Origin: Butyricicoccus faecihominis
GTDB lineage: Bacteria > Bacillota > Clostridia > Oscillospirales > Butyricicoccaceae
DNA length: 64,000 bases
Assembly (NCBI RefSeq): GCF_024462775.1
Contig: NZ_JANGCE010000012.1
Coordinates: 23,099-87,098 of the forward strand
Direction: 5' to 3'
Position 1 is the stretch's first letter. Each line of letters opens with the position of its first letter. The notes beneath the pieces were generated by a model. That model was not told the origin of the DNA. It made no database searches and worked only from the letters and a program-made list of their open reading frames with translations. The position numbers were made by a program, and so were the translations under genes. Positions 54,836 to 62,263 of this stretch are shown here, piece by piece.

Positions 54836-56451
54836 TGCGGAAACGGATTCTTTGCGCGCTGACCGCGTTGCTTCTTGTCTGCCCCCTGATGACGCACCCG
54901 GCCCTTGCGGCCGGGGCGCAGGGCGCGCTTACGCTGGCCTGTGCCCGCGAGGACGATGGGATCGTTCTTTTCGTGGACGGGCTGGATGGCAAAACCAATA
55001 TCTATGCCGTGCAGCTCGATCTTACGCTGGACGGGCTGCACCCGGACGCCAGACTGATACCGGCCAGCGCGGATGTGCAGACCCCGGAAAAGAGCGCTAT
55101 AACGGAAAATGGCAAAACACACCTGACCGTCTATCTCGATTCGCAGGTGCCAATAAACGAGGGGAAAACGCTGCCCCTCGGTACGCTGACCGCGTCAGAC
55201 AGCGTGCCGCTGCCTGAAAAGGCGGAGCTGATTTTACTGGATCTATCGCTGCGAAAGGTCGCGTTTGCCGGCGCGCCCGCGGTCAGTTTGCCCGGCGGGG
55301 AGGATTCCGGCAACACCGGCGGCGACAGCGGCAGCACCGGCGGTGATTCGGGCAACACAGGAGGTGACAGCGGCAACACCGGCGGCGGCAGTACCGGCGG
55401 CGCGGGCGGTGGCGGCGGTTCGTCGGGCGGCGGAGGCGGCGCGGGCAGCGCCGCCGAAACAGCCGGTAGCAACGAAACCGTTTCCGCCGGTTCGCAGGGG
55501 CAGGCGATCCTGACCCAAAAACAGCTCGAAAAAGTAAAGACATTGACCGTACAAAGCGGGGAAGCCTCTGTTTTCCTGCCGGAGAGCGCGGTCAAGGCGC
55601 TGCGGCAGGCGGGGACGGACGTGACGCTGACCCTCACTGCCGACGGTGCGGAGGGGCAGAGCAAAACCACACGGGCGCAAACCGGCGGCGCGCCGGTATA
55701 TGTCTTTTCCAACGAGGCGGGGGGCAAGTATGTTGCGCTCGGCGGCGGCGTACAGCTCACCGCGCCGTTTGCTGGGAAGGGAACGCCCGTGGCCTATTCG
55801 CTCGGCGCGAACGGGAACCTGTCCCGGATGGGCGCGCTGACCGCGCAAAACGGCAGCGTGACGCTGGAACTGCCATCCGCCACAGCGGTGGCTGTTCTGG
55901 ATATCCGGCACCGCTTTGCCGACGTCGGCGGCTGGTACGAGGGGTATGTCAACACAATGGCGGCCAAGGGCGTCATGTCCGGTCTGGACGAGAAAACCTT
56001 CGCGCCCCAAAAGAATATGACGCGGGCCGAGCTGGTCACCACGCTGGCGCGTATCAGCGGGGGCAGCCTGCCGGAAGGCGCGGCTGCGGGCTTTGCGGAT
56101 GTACCGGCGAACGCTTGGTACGCCCCCTATGTGGCGTGGGCGCATGAAAACGGCGTGGCGAACGGCATGACCGCAACCACGTTTGCGCCCGGCGGCGCGC
56201 TCACCCGTGAGCAGCTCGCGGTCATGCTGGTGCGTTTTGCCGGTATGCAGGGAACAACGCTTTCGCAGGAGCAGCAGGCGGCGGAATTTGCGGATGCCGC
56301 CACAGTATCCGGCTACGCGGCGGAAGCGGTGCGGCTGATGCAGCGTTCGGGCATCATCAGCGGCCGGGGCGATGGACGCTTTGACCCCAAGGGCACGGCC
56401 ACCCGCGCCGAATGCGCGAAAATGCTTGCGGTCCTGATGGAAGAGCTCTGA
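54835..56451 (+). CDS. Secreted SLH-domain surface protein
   Basis: This 538-residue protein has a Sec signal ending near ALAAGA, an N-terminal beta-rich domain (about 30-150), a Gly/Ser/Thr-rich linker of GGDSGNT repeats (about 158-205), a middle domain, and three S-layer homology repeats from about 360 to the end (FADVGGWYEGYVNTMAAKGV, FADVPANAWYAPYVAWAHEN, YAAEAVRLMQRSGIISG). SLH domains bind pyruvylated wall polymers. The N-terminal domain (YAVQLDLTLDGLHPDARL) could be cohesin-like. Its ATG begins at the last base of the peptidase stop, so both are made together. Confidence 0.85.
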   Translation: MRKRILCALTALLLVCPLMTHPALAAGAQGALTLACAREDDGIVLFVDGLDGKTNIYAVQLDLTLDGLHPDARLIPASADVQTPEKSAITENGKTHLTVYLDSQVPINEGKTLPLGTLTASDSVPLPEKAELILLDLSLRKVAFAGAPAVSLPGGEDSGNTGGDSGSTGGDSGNTGGDSGNTGGGSTGGAGGGGGSSGGGGGAGSAAETAGSNETVSAGSQGQAILTQKQLEKVKTLTVQSGEASVFLPESAVKALRQAGTDVTLTLTADGAEGQSKTTRAQTGGAPVYVFSNEAGGKYVALGGGVQLTAPFAGKGTPVAYSLGANGNLSRMGALTAQNGSVTLELPSATAVAVLDIRHRFADVGGWYEGYVNTMAAKGVMSGLDEKTFAPQKNMTRAELVTTLARISGGSLPEGAAAGFADVPANAWYAPYVAWAHENGVANGMTATTFAPGGALTREQLAVMLVRFAGMQGTTLSQEQQAAEFADAATVSGYAAEAVRLMQRSGIISGRGDGRFDPKGTATRAECAKMLAVLMEEL

Positions 56452-56457
56452 TCAAAT

Positions 56458-56508
56458 AAAACAGCGGAGGAAAAACGCCGGTTCACGGTGTTTTTCCTCC
56501 GCTGTTTT
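56458..56508. terminator. Terminator after the SLH gene
   Basis: A long perfect stem (16 bp, 56461-56476 with 56490-56505, extendable by A/T pairs) ends in a T-run. It lies between the SLH gene and the convergent PHP gene and may serve both. Confidence 0.9.
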
Positions 56509-56513
56509 TCGTT

Positions 56514-57413
56514 TTAAAGCAGGCTTTGCAGGTCGCCCAGCATTTCCTCGTCCGTAAGGGGGCAGCCGTGCCCGCCGAGCCGGATGGAGGGCTTGGTCTT
56601 GCCGTGGTAATCGCTGCCGCAGGTGACAAACAGGCCGGCGGCCCTTACCTTGTCCGCGTAAAAGCGGCGCTCATCGTCCGTGTGGTAGCTGCTGTACGCT
56701 TCCACGCCGTCAATACCGGTTTTGAGAAGCCCCTCCAGCAGTTCGTCATGGCCTTTCAGGTTGACGCCGGGGTGGGCCAGCACGGCGCGGCCGCCGTTCC
56801 GGTGAATCAGCGCGACCGTGTCCGGCAGCGTCGGAAAGGCAATGGGCGCGTAACAGGGCTTGCCCTGCGAATAAAAGTCCCAATAGAAATTGACAAAGGG
56901 ATTATCCGAACGCGCGCCGCCCGGCCGGTAGGGCATAAGCAGCGGGTGCTCCGCGTATTCCGGCTTGCCCAGCAGCACCTCGCCGAACATTTCGCCCGTC
57001 CATATGCTCTGGTGGAACATGCCCTCGGCCAGCTTGTTCAGATCGGCTTCCGTGATGGCAAAGCCGAGCCGCCTCGTCGCTTCCAGCATGATGTGGGACG
57101 CTTTTTCGCCCTGCGCTTCGATGTTCTGCTCGATCCCGGCGAAATCCTCCGACGCGGCGTCGATCCCATAGCCGAGCACATGGAAATTCACGCCCGCAAA
57201 GGTGCAGTCGATCTCGATCGAGGGGATATAGGTGATACCGGCCGCCGCCGCGGCAGCCGCGCCTTCCGCGTTCGCGCGCGCGCAGTTGTGATCCGATATG
57301 GCCATGATTTTTATGCCGCGTTCCGCGCACTGCCGCACCAGCTCCGCCGGGGAAAACTCGCCGTCGTCGCTGTAATGGCTGTGCATGTGCAGGTCGATAC
57401 ATTCTCCGTGCAT
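56514..57413 (-). CDS. PHP-domain metal-dependent phosphoesterase
   Basis: This 299-residue protein has the PHP signature set: DLHMHSHYSDDGEFSP at the start, AISDHNC, PSIEIDC, AVLAHPGV and TCGSDYHGKTKP near the end. These histidines and aspartates bind a metal cluster. Members include 3',5'-nucleoside bisphosphate phosphatases. I start at the ATG 57413 because AAAGGA (57427-57432) is too close to the ATG at 57425. The exact substrate is not known. Confidence 0.87.
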   Translation of the reverse strand: MHGECIDLHMHSHYSDDGEFSPAELVRQCAERGIKIMAISDHNCARANAEGAAAAAAAGITYIPSIEIDCTFAGVNFHVLGYGIDAASEDFAGIEQNIEAQGEKASHIMLEATRRLGFAITEADLNKLAEGMFHQSIWTGEMFGEVLLGKPEYAEHPLLMPYRPGGARSDNPFVNFYWDFYSQGKPCYAPIAFPTLPDTVALIHRNGGRAVLAHPGVNLKGHDELLEGLLKTGIDGVEAYSSYHTDDERRFYADKVRAAGLFVTCGSDYHGKTKPSIRLGGHGCPLTDEEMLGDLQSLL

Positions 57414-57514
57414 GGTAGGTGCCATCCTTTCTCGTTTCGTAAGCTTACCCTAAGCATAGCTTATTTTGCCGCTGAATGCAAGGTGGATGAAGCTGGAATC
57501 TCCCGTTTTTCGCT

Positions 57515-57543
57515 TTGCAATCGCCGCCGAATCCTGCTATACT
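57515..57543 (+). promoter_or_regulatory. Promoter of the DUF4317 gene
   Basis: TTGCAA (57515-57520) and TATACT (57538-57543) are separated by 17 bases, about 43 bases before the ATG. Confidence 0.75.
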
Positions 57544-57585
57544 GGTAATGCACGAAAATCCCACTGCGAAAGGAATAGGACAGCG

Positions 57586-58839
57586 ATGAACATCACCAAA
57601 CGAGACGTGCTGGAGCTGCGCCGCAGGCTGAAAAAGACCGAGTGCTCGATCACCCGGATCTGCGGCTGCTATGTAAACAGCGGCAAGCAGACCGTTCTGA
57701 AATTCGACGAGCCGTTTTTGGATCTGGACGACGAGGAGTTTTTTAAATACTTAGAGATCGCCAAGAAAACGCTTTCCGGTTCGCTCGGCGCGAACCTGCT
57801 GGAGCTGGAATTCGACCGCACGGACGAAGCCGTGGAGCGGCAGCAATATCTGCTCGCCTTAAAGCAAAGCAAGCTGAAAAACGAGGAGCTAATCGACCGG
57901 CTGTACGAGCAGATCATCGAGCATTACGCCTATGCGGGCAATTACCTCATTCTTATTTACCATGATGTGTACGACGTGATGACCAAAACCACGGATAACA
58001 TCAAGGTGGACGAGTCCGAGGAGGTCTATGAGTACCTGATCTGCTCGATCTGCCCGGTCGAGCTGTCCAAGCCCGGCCTTGGCTACCGCGAGGAGGAGAA
58101 CCGCATCGGCGCGCGCGAGCGCGACTGGGTGGTCGGCCTGCCCGATCTGGGCTTTGTCTATCCCGCGTTCAGCGACCGGGGCAGCGATGTCAACGCGGTG
58201 ATGTACTATGTCAAGACCGGCAAGGAGTCCCATCCCGAACTGGTCGAGCAGGTGCTCGGCTGCATCAGCCAGCGCACGGCGGCGGAGGAAAAGAAGGTAT
58301 TCCACGAGGTTATTCAAAACGCCTTTGAGGAAGACGAGGACGAGGCGGACACGGCCCTATTGAAGATACAAAAAACGATCAGCGGTTTGGTGCTCGAATC
58401 CGAAGAGGATGAAGAAAGCGCCCCCGTCAGCCTGACGCGCGAAACGGTTTCCGGCCTGCTGGCCGAAGCCGAGGTGCCGGACGAGGCGCGCGAGCGCATC
58501 GAGCGCTCCTATGTGGAGGCGTTTGGCGATATGCCGCCGGTGGCGCACAACATCGTCGATAAAAAAATGGCGGAGGAAGCCGCGCGCCGCGAGCAAACCA
58601 TGGCGCTCCAGCAAAAGGTAGAGGTCTTGCAGCAGCGGCTGCAAGAGGCGACGGGCGACCGCGCGGACGGAGAAAACCCGCCGTGGGCGGACGGGCAGCA
58701 CAAGGAGATCATTTTGCAGCTGCCGGAGGACAAGCTGGACGCGGTCGAGACCCGCGTGCTGGACGGCCAAAAATGCATCGTGATCCCGGTGGAGGAGGGC
58801 GAATCCGCCCGCATCAACGGCGTGGAAAAAGAAATATAA
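57586..58839 (+). CDS. DUF4317 family protein
   Basis: This 417-residue soluble protein opens with MNITKRDVLELRRRLKK...CSITRICGCYVN, as in the DUF4317 proteins of Clostridia. It is acidic, without a signal peptide or membrane span; residues about 345-370 look coiled-coil (AARREQTMALQQKVEVLQQRL as successive heptads). The function is unknown. It has its own promoter and terminator, so it is a single-gene unit. AAAGGAAT lies before the ATG at 57586. Confidence 0.82.
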   Translation: MNITKRDVLELRRRLKKTECSITRICGCYVNSGKQTVLKFDEPFLDLDDEEFFKYLEIAKKTLSGSLGANLLELEFDRTDEAVERQQYLLALKQSKLKNEELIDRLYEQIIEHYAYAGNYLILIYHDVYDVMTKTTDNIKVDESEEVYEYLICSICPVELSKPGLGYREEENRIGARERDWVVGLPDLGFVYPAFSDRGSDVNAVMYYVKTGKESHPELVEQVLGCISQRTAAEEKKVFHEVIQNAFEEDEDEADTALLKIQKTISGLVLESEEDEESAPVSLTRETVSGLLAEAEVPDEARERIERSYVEAFGDMPPVAHNIVDKKMAEEAARREQTMALQQKVEVLQQRLQEATGDRADGENPPWADGQHKEIILQLPEDKLDAVETRVLDGQKCIVIPVEEGESARINGVEKEI

Positions 58840-58847
58840 TTTTTGCG

Positions 58848-58883
58848 TTGCCACATTGCGGATGCTTGTCCGCAATGTGGCAA
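58848..58883 (+). terminator. Terminator after the DUF4317 gene
   Basis: A perfect 15-bp stem (58848-58862 with 58869-58883) with a six-base loop and a short T-tract follows the stop codon. Confidence 0.8.
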
Positions 58884-58902
58884 TTTCAATTCAAAAAAAC
58901 TC

Positions 58903-58931
58903 TTGCTTTTTGATCAATTATCCGGTACAAT
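58903..58931 (+). promoter_or_regulatory. Promoter of the rsgA leader
   Basis: TTGCTT (58903-58908) and TACAAT (58926-58931) are 17 bases apart, about 45 bases before the first short leader ORF and 340 bases before rsgA. Confidence 0.7.
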
Positions 58932-58976
58932 AAAGAAAATCTATGTTTTGTGTTTATTTAGAAGGAGTGAGACTTT

Positions 58977-59009
58977 GTGTCGGCTATTGTTATGGCGGCT
59001 TGTCCCTAA
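58977..59009 (+). CDS. Leader peptide 1 (10 residues) upstream of rsgA
   Basis: A GTG-started ORF encoding MSAIVMAACP has a strong AAGGAG site (58962-58967) 9 bases upstream. It lies before two intrinsic terminators and is a candidate sensor of ribosome stalling in an attenuator. Confidence 0.5.
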   Translation: MSAIVMAACP

Positions 59010-59067
59010 AACAGAATAGTAACGATCTTTCGTGAATACTGTCGCGTGGGTTATCCACGTATTGCAG

Positions 59068-59091
59068 GGCACGTCTGGCGTGTCTTTTTTT
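59068..59091 (+). terminator. Leader terminator 1
   Basis: A 6-bp GC-rich stem (59068-59073 with 59079-59084) with a five-base loop is followed by seven T residues, all before the rsgA start. Confidence 0.7.
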
Positions 59092-59124
59092 GCGCCCATT
59101 TTGCGCAATCCGGCACAATAGATG

Positions 59125-59170
59125 AAATCCCGCGGAGACAGGCTGAAAGGTCTGTTTCCGCGGGATTTTT
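59125..59170 (+). terminator. Leader terminator 2
   Basis: A long stem (59125-59141 with 59152-59168) with a GCTGAAAGGT-type loop runs into TTTTT. It sits between the two short leader ORFs. Confidence 0.8.
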
Positions 59171-59216
59171 GCGCTCTTTTTTAGGGATAAGCGACATTTT
59201 GGAAAGGAGAATACCC

Positions 59217-59243
59217 ATGAAAATAATACGCAATACGGGCTAG
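59217..59243 (+). CDS. Leader peptide 2 (8 residues) upstream of rsgA
   Basis: An ATG-started ORF encoding MKIIRNTG has AAAGGAGA 6 bases upstream. It ends at a small ACGGGC/GCCCGT hairpin, after which the rsgA ribosome site AGGAGG lies partly in a GTCTC/GAGAC hairpin (59251-59267). The layout suggests translational control as well as transcription attenuation. Confidence 0.5.
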   Translation: MKIIRNTG

Positions 59244-59272
59244 AGCGCCCGTCTCTCAGGAGGAGACCAAAC

Positions 59273-60661
59273 ATGAATATCAAAAAATACGGCTTTCCGT
59301 CATCACATATCAGCGGCCAGAACGGCACCCCGGCGCGTATCACAGCCGTGCACCGCGGCTTTTTTGAGATCGTCTGCGATTACGGCACGGGCCTTGCCGG
59401 CCTGAAAACCGGCGCCTACCGCACGGGCGGGGAAAATTTGCCCACCACGGGCGATTTTGTTCTGATCGATTGGCAGGCAAACGGTGAAAGCCGCATTTTG
59501 AAGACCCTGCCGCGCAAAACCTATTTTGCCCGTCTCGACCCATCCTCGTCCGGCCATGGCGAGCAGGCGGTAGCGGCGAATTTTGACTATGTGTTCCTGC
59601 TGCAATCGCTGGACCGCGATTTTAATCCGCGCAGGCTCGAACGGTATCTGACGCTTTCGTGGCAGTCCGGCGCTACGCCGGTCGTACTGCTGACCAAGGC
59701 GGACGGCACGGCGGACGCGGCGTCGTATCTCCGCGCCGTGCAAACGTCCGCGATCGGCGTGGAGGTATACGCGGTGAGCGCGAAAACCGGGGAAGGGCTG
59801 GATCGTTTGCAGCCTTATTTGCAGTCCGGCAAGACCATTGTATTTCTCGGTTCGTCCGGCGTGGGCAAGTCCACGCTGGTGAACGCGCTCGCGGGCGAGG
59901 CTGTGATGGAGACCGGCGGCATCCGTGAAAAGGATGGGCGGGGCAGACACACGACCAGCCGCCGCCAGCTTCTTTTGCTGCAAAGCGGCGTGATGGTGAT
60001 CGACACGCCGGGCATGCGCGAGCTGGGGCTTTGGAACGCGGAGGGCGGCGTGGAAAAAAGCTTTGCCGATGTGGAACAGTTTTTGGGAAGCTGCAAGTTC
60101 AGCGATTGCCGCCACCAGAGCGAGCCGGGCTGCGCGATAAAAAAAGCCCTGCGTGCGGGCGAACTGTCCTATGACCGCTGGGAGAGCTACCAGAAGCTGC
60201 ACATTGAAGCGCAGTACGCGGATGATAAGATCGGCTATTTGCGCCAAAAGGAGCAGCGCTTTAAGGAGATCGCCAAGCTGCAAAAAACGATGCTTGCGCA
60301 GGACTACCGGCACGCGCCCTGCACGGATAGCTTTATTTGCAAGGTATGCGGCGCGCCGGTATCGCCGCAGGATACGGGCAGCCGCCACCGCAACCATTGC
60401 CCGCACTGCCTGTCCAGCGTGCATTTGGATAACCGGCCCGGCGACCGGGCTTCGCTCTGCAAAGGGATCATGGACCCCGTCGCCGTGTGGGCGCGCGGGA
60501 ACGAGGAATGGGCGCTGATTCACCGCTGCCGCACATGCGGCACACTGCATTCCAACCGCATCGCGGCGGACGACAACGAGGCGCTGCTGCTTGAAATTGC
60601 GAACAAACCGCTATCCGCCACGCCCTTTGCCGATCCGGATGAAACGGACGGCGCGTGGTAA
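59273..60661 (+). CDS. rsgA: RsgA-type ribosome-associated GTPase fused to an RNHCP zinc-finger domain
   Basis: This 462-residue protein has an OB-like N-terminus, a circularly permuted GTPase with G4 LLTKAD, P-loop GSSGVGKSTLVNAL, switch GRGRHTTSRRQL and G3 DTPGMRELG, then the RsgA zinc motif CKFSDCRHQSEPGCAIKKAL. After residue 355 comes an RNHCP domain (CKVCG...SRHRNHCPHCLSS...CRTCGTLHSNRIAADDN) with paired cysteines. RsgA acts late in 30S maturation. It is behind an unusual leader with two short ORFs and two terminators, which suggests induction when ribosomes are disturbed. Confidence 0.9.
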   Translation: MNIKKYGFPSSHISGQNGTPARITAVHRGFFEIVCDYGTGLAGLKTGAYRTGGENLPTTGDFVLIDWQANGESRILKTLPRKTYFARLDPSSSGHGEQAVAANFDYVFLLQSLDRDFNPRRLERYLTLSWQSGATPVVLLTKADGTADAASYLRAVQTSAIGVEVYAVSAKTGEGLDRLQPYLQSGKTIVFLGSSGVGKSTLVNALAGEAVMETGGIREKDGRGRHTTSRRQLLLLQSGVMVIDTPGMRELGLWNAEGGVEKSFADVEQFLGSCKFSDCRHQSEPGCAIKKALRAGELSYDRWESYQKLHIEAQYADDKIGYLRQKEQRFKEIAKLQKTMLAQDYRHAPCTDSFICKVCGAPVSPQDTGSRHRNHCPHCLSSVHLDNRPGDRASLCKGIMDPVAVWARGNEEWALIHRCRTCGTLHSNRIAADDNEALLLEIANKPLSATPFADPDETDGAW

Positions 60662-60700
60662 GCGCGCGGAATCCCGGCAAAAAGAGCGTTTCAGATCGAC

Positions 60701-60740
60701 AACAAAGGGCGTATCGCTAAAAAGCGATACGCCCTTTGTT
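60701..60740. terminator. Terminator between rsgA and the VOC gene
   Basis: A perfect 18-bp stem (60701-60718 with 60723-60740) with an AAAA loop lies between two convergent genes and probably works in both directions. Confidence 0.88.
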
Positions 60741-60750
60741 ATGCATATTT

Positions 60751-61221
60751 TTATGCATTGAGATTTGGTGCAAACGGCCTTACGCTTTCAAGGGGGAACA
60801 TCGTGCGTTCGGCGACTTCTTCAGCCGATAGGCCCTGACGGAAAAAGCGTTTGATTACCGTATTCATATCCTCTGCAATCTCCACAATATGCATGTCCGG
60901 GTCATATATCCGAAAATCGCGCTGCCCCCATGGGTATTCCTTAATTTCATGCACCCATTGTAAGCCGGATATGGCTTTCATTGCGGCGTACGCCTCGTCC
61001 AGATCGGCCACTTCAAAATAGATTTGAAAGCTGTGCGACCGCGCCTTCACGCTATCCGCCGCCAAGCCGACGAGTTCGGCATACTCCTGTTGCAGAGAAA
61101 AACCTGCAAAAGCGACATGCGCGCCCATGTCCATGACGGCGGTTTGGTGTAGCGCTTTTTCATAAAAGCGCTTTGAGGCGGCGATATCCTTCACCGCTAA
61201 AAGGCAACCCTGATACTTCAT
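60751..61221 (-). CDS. VOC (glyoxalase/dioxygenase) superfamily protein
   Basis: This 156-residue protein has a single vicinal-oxygen-chelate domain: YQGCLLAVKDIAASKRFYEKAL, SFQIYFEVADLDEAYAAMK and WGQRDFRIYDPDMHIVEIAE, the last with a typical metal-ligand Glu. About 30 extra residues follow. It is encoded three bases after the stop of an AraC-type regulator gene, with AAAGGAGG before the ATG, so the two form an operon. Substrate unknown; resistance or detoxification roles are common. Confidence 0.85.
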   Translation of the reverse strand: MKYQGCLLAVKDIAASKRFYEKALHQTAVMDMGAHVAFAGFSLQQEYAELVGLAADSVKARSHSFQIYFEVADLDEAYAAMKAISGLQWVHEIKEYPWGQRDFRIYDPDMHIVEIAEDMNTVIKRFFRQGLSAEEVAERTMFPLESVRPFAPNLNA

Positions 61222-61224
61222 TTT

Positions 61225-62046
61225 TCAATCCTCCTTTGAGGATATTGTAGGGTATATCTCCGTTCCGTCATAGTAAAAATCGGACATGGTCTTACAATAC
61301 TCTTGCGGCGTTACGCCGCTGATCGCCTTGAAATCCTTATCAAAATGGGCTTGGTCGAAATAACCGGCTTGCTGCGACAAGGCGGCAAAATAGCAAGGCG
61401 CGCTTTGCATATGCTTTAATACATAGTTAAAGCGGGTCAAGCGCGCATAGTGTTTCATGTTCATGCCGATTTGGGCAAGAAACAAGCGGTTGAGCTGCCG
61501 TTCGCTGTAACCGGATCGCCGCGCCACTTCATTCACCTGCGCTTGTCCATGGCTGTCGGCGATCATGGCGGCGGCCAATAACAAAGCGTCCGAAACGACT
61601 GGTCGCTCCATCCGTTCATATAATATTTTTTCGCATCTCTGTACCAGCTCCGCTGTGGTTTTCGCCCTGACAAAGGCATGATGCAGCGAAGCGAAAAGCG
61701 CGCTGTCGATGTCGGCAAGCGAAAGGCGTTTGCCCGCGAGCGCCGCTTGGCTTTGACGCGTGATCTGGTACAGGCCATAGGGGGAAAGCGAAATGAGCAG
61801 CAGGACTTGGTAACGGTTGGGTTCCGCGCCCAACAAAACAGGGGATATGGATGCGCCCCACAGCTCGGCGGCGACAGCGGTCCCATCGAAGGCGAGCGAC
61901 AGGGTTCCGCAAGCGTTCGGCATTAGCGTGTACCGCGCCGCAAACGTGTCGCTCTTTGGAAATACGACGTTATAATACTGGATATAATTCCGCAGCCCCA
62001 CAGGAGAGGGGAAGAGCTGAAATTGCCTGTCATTTGGAAAGATCAA
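61225..62046 (-). CDS. AraC-family transcriptional regulator
   Basis: This 273-residue protein has an N-terminal sensing region and a C-terminal double helix-turn-helix (VNEVARRSGYSERQLNRLF and YFAALSQQAGYFDQAHFDKDFKAISGVTPQEY). The likely start is TTG 62046, 7 bases after AGAAGGGG. It precedes the VOC gene in the same operon and may control it. The inducer is unknown. Confidence 0.87.
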   Translation of the reverse strand: MIFPNDRQFQLFPSPVGLRNYIQYYNVVFPKSDTFAARYTLMPNACGTLSLAFDGTAVAAELWGASISPVLLGAEPNRYQVLLLISLSPYGLYQITRQSQAALAGKRLSLADIDSALFASLHHAFVRAKTTAELVQRCEKILYERMERPVVSDALLLAAAMIADSHGQAQVNEVARRSGYSERQLNRLFLAQIGMNMKHYARLTRFNYVLKHMQSAPCYFAALSQQAGYFDQAHFDKDFKAISGVTPQEYCKTMSDFYYDGTEIYPTISSKED

Positions 62047-62073
62047 ATCGTTTCCCCTTCTTCCTTAAAAAGT

Positions 62074-62251
62074 AAAACGGCGCGTTGCAAAATAAAAGAG
62101 TTTCCGTATGTCATTCTGAAACGAAGTGAAGAATCTCGCGCGAACGCGCGGGTTTTACGTAGGTCTCGCGCGTGCGCGCGAGATTCTTCGTCACTTTGCT
62201 CCTCAGAATGACATGTATTGGAACATTTCTTATTTTGCAACGCGCCGTTTT
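62074..62251 (-). repeat. pncB terminator hairpin split by a palindromic repeat
   Basis: Perfect 22-bp inverted arms (62074-62095 and 62230-62251) start 12 bases after the pncB stop codon and run into a T-run on the minus strand, as in an intrinsic terminator. Between them lies a separate imperfect palindrome (about 62107-62216) bounded by TGTCATTCTGA and TCAGAATGACA with GAAGAATCTCGCGCG inside. The simplest reading is a small repeat inserted in the terminator loop. Confidence 0.75.
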
Positions 62252-62263
62252 GGTCTATCGTTT

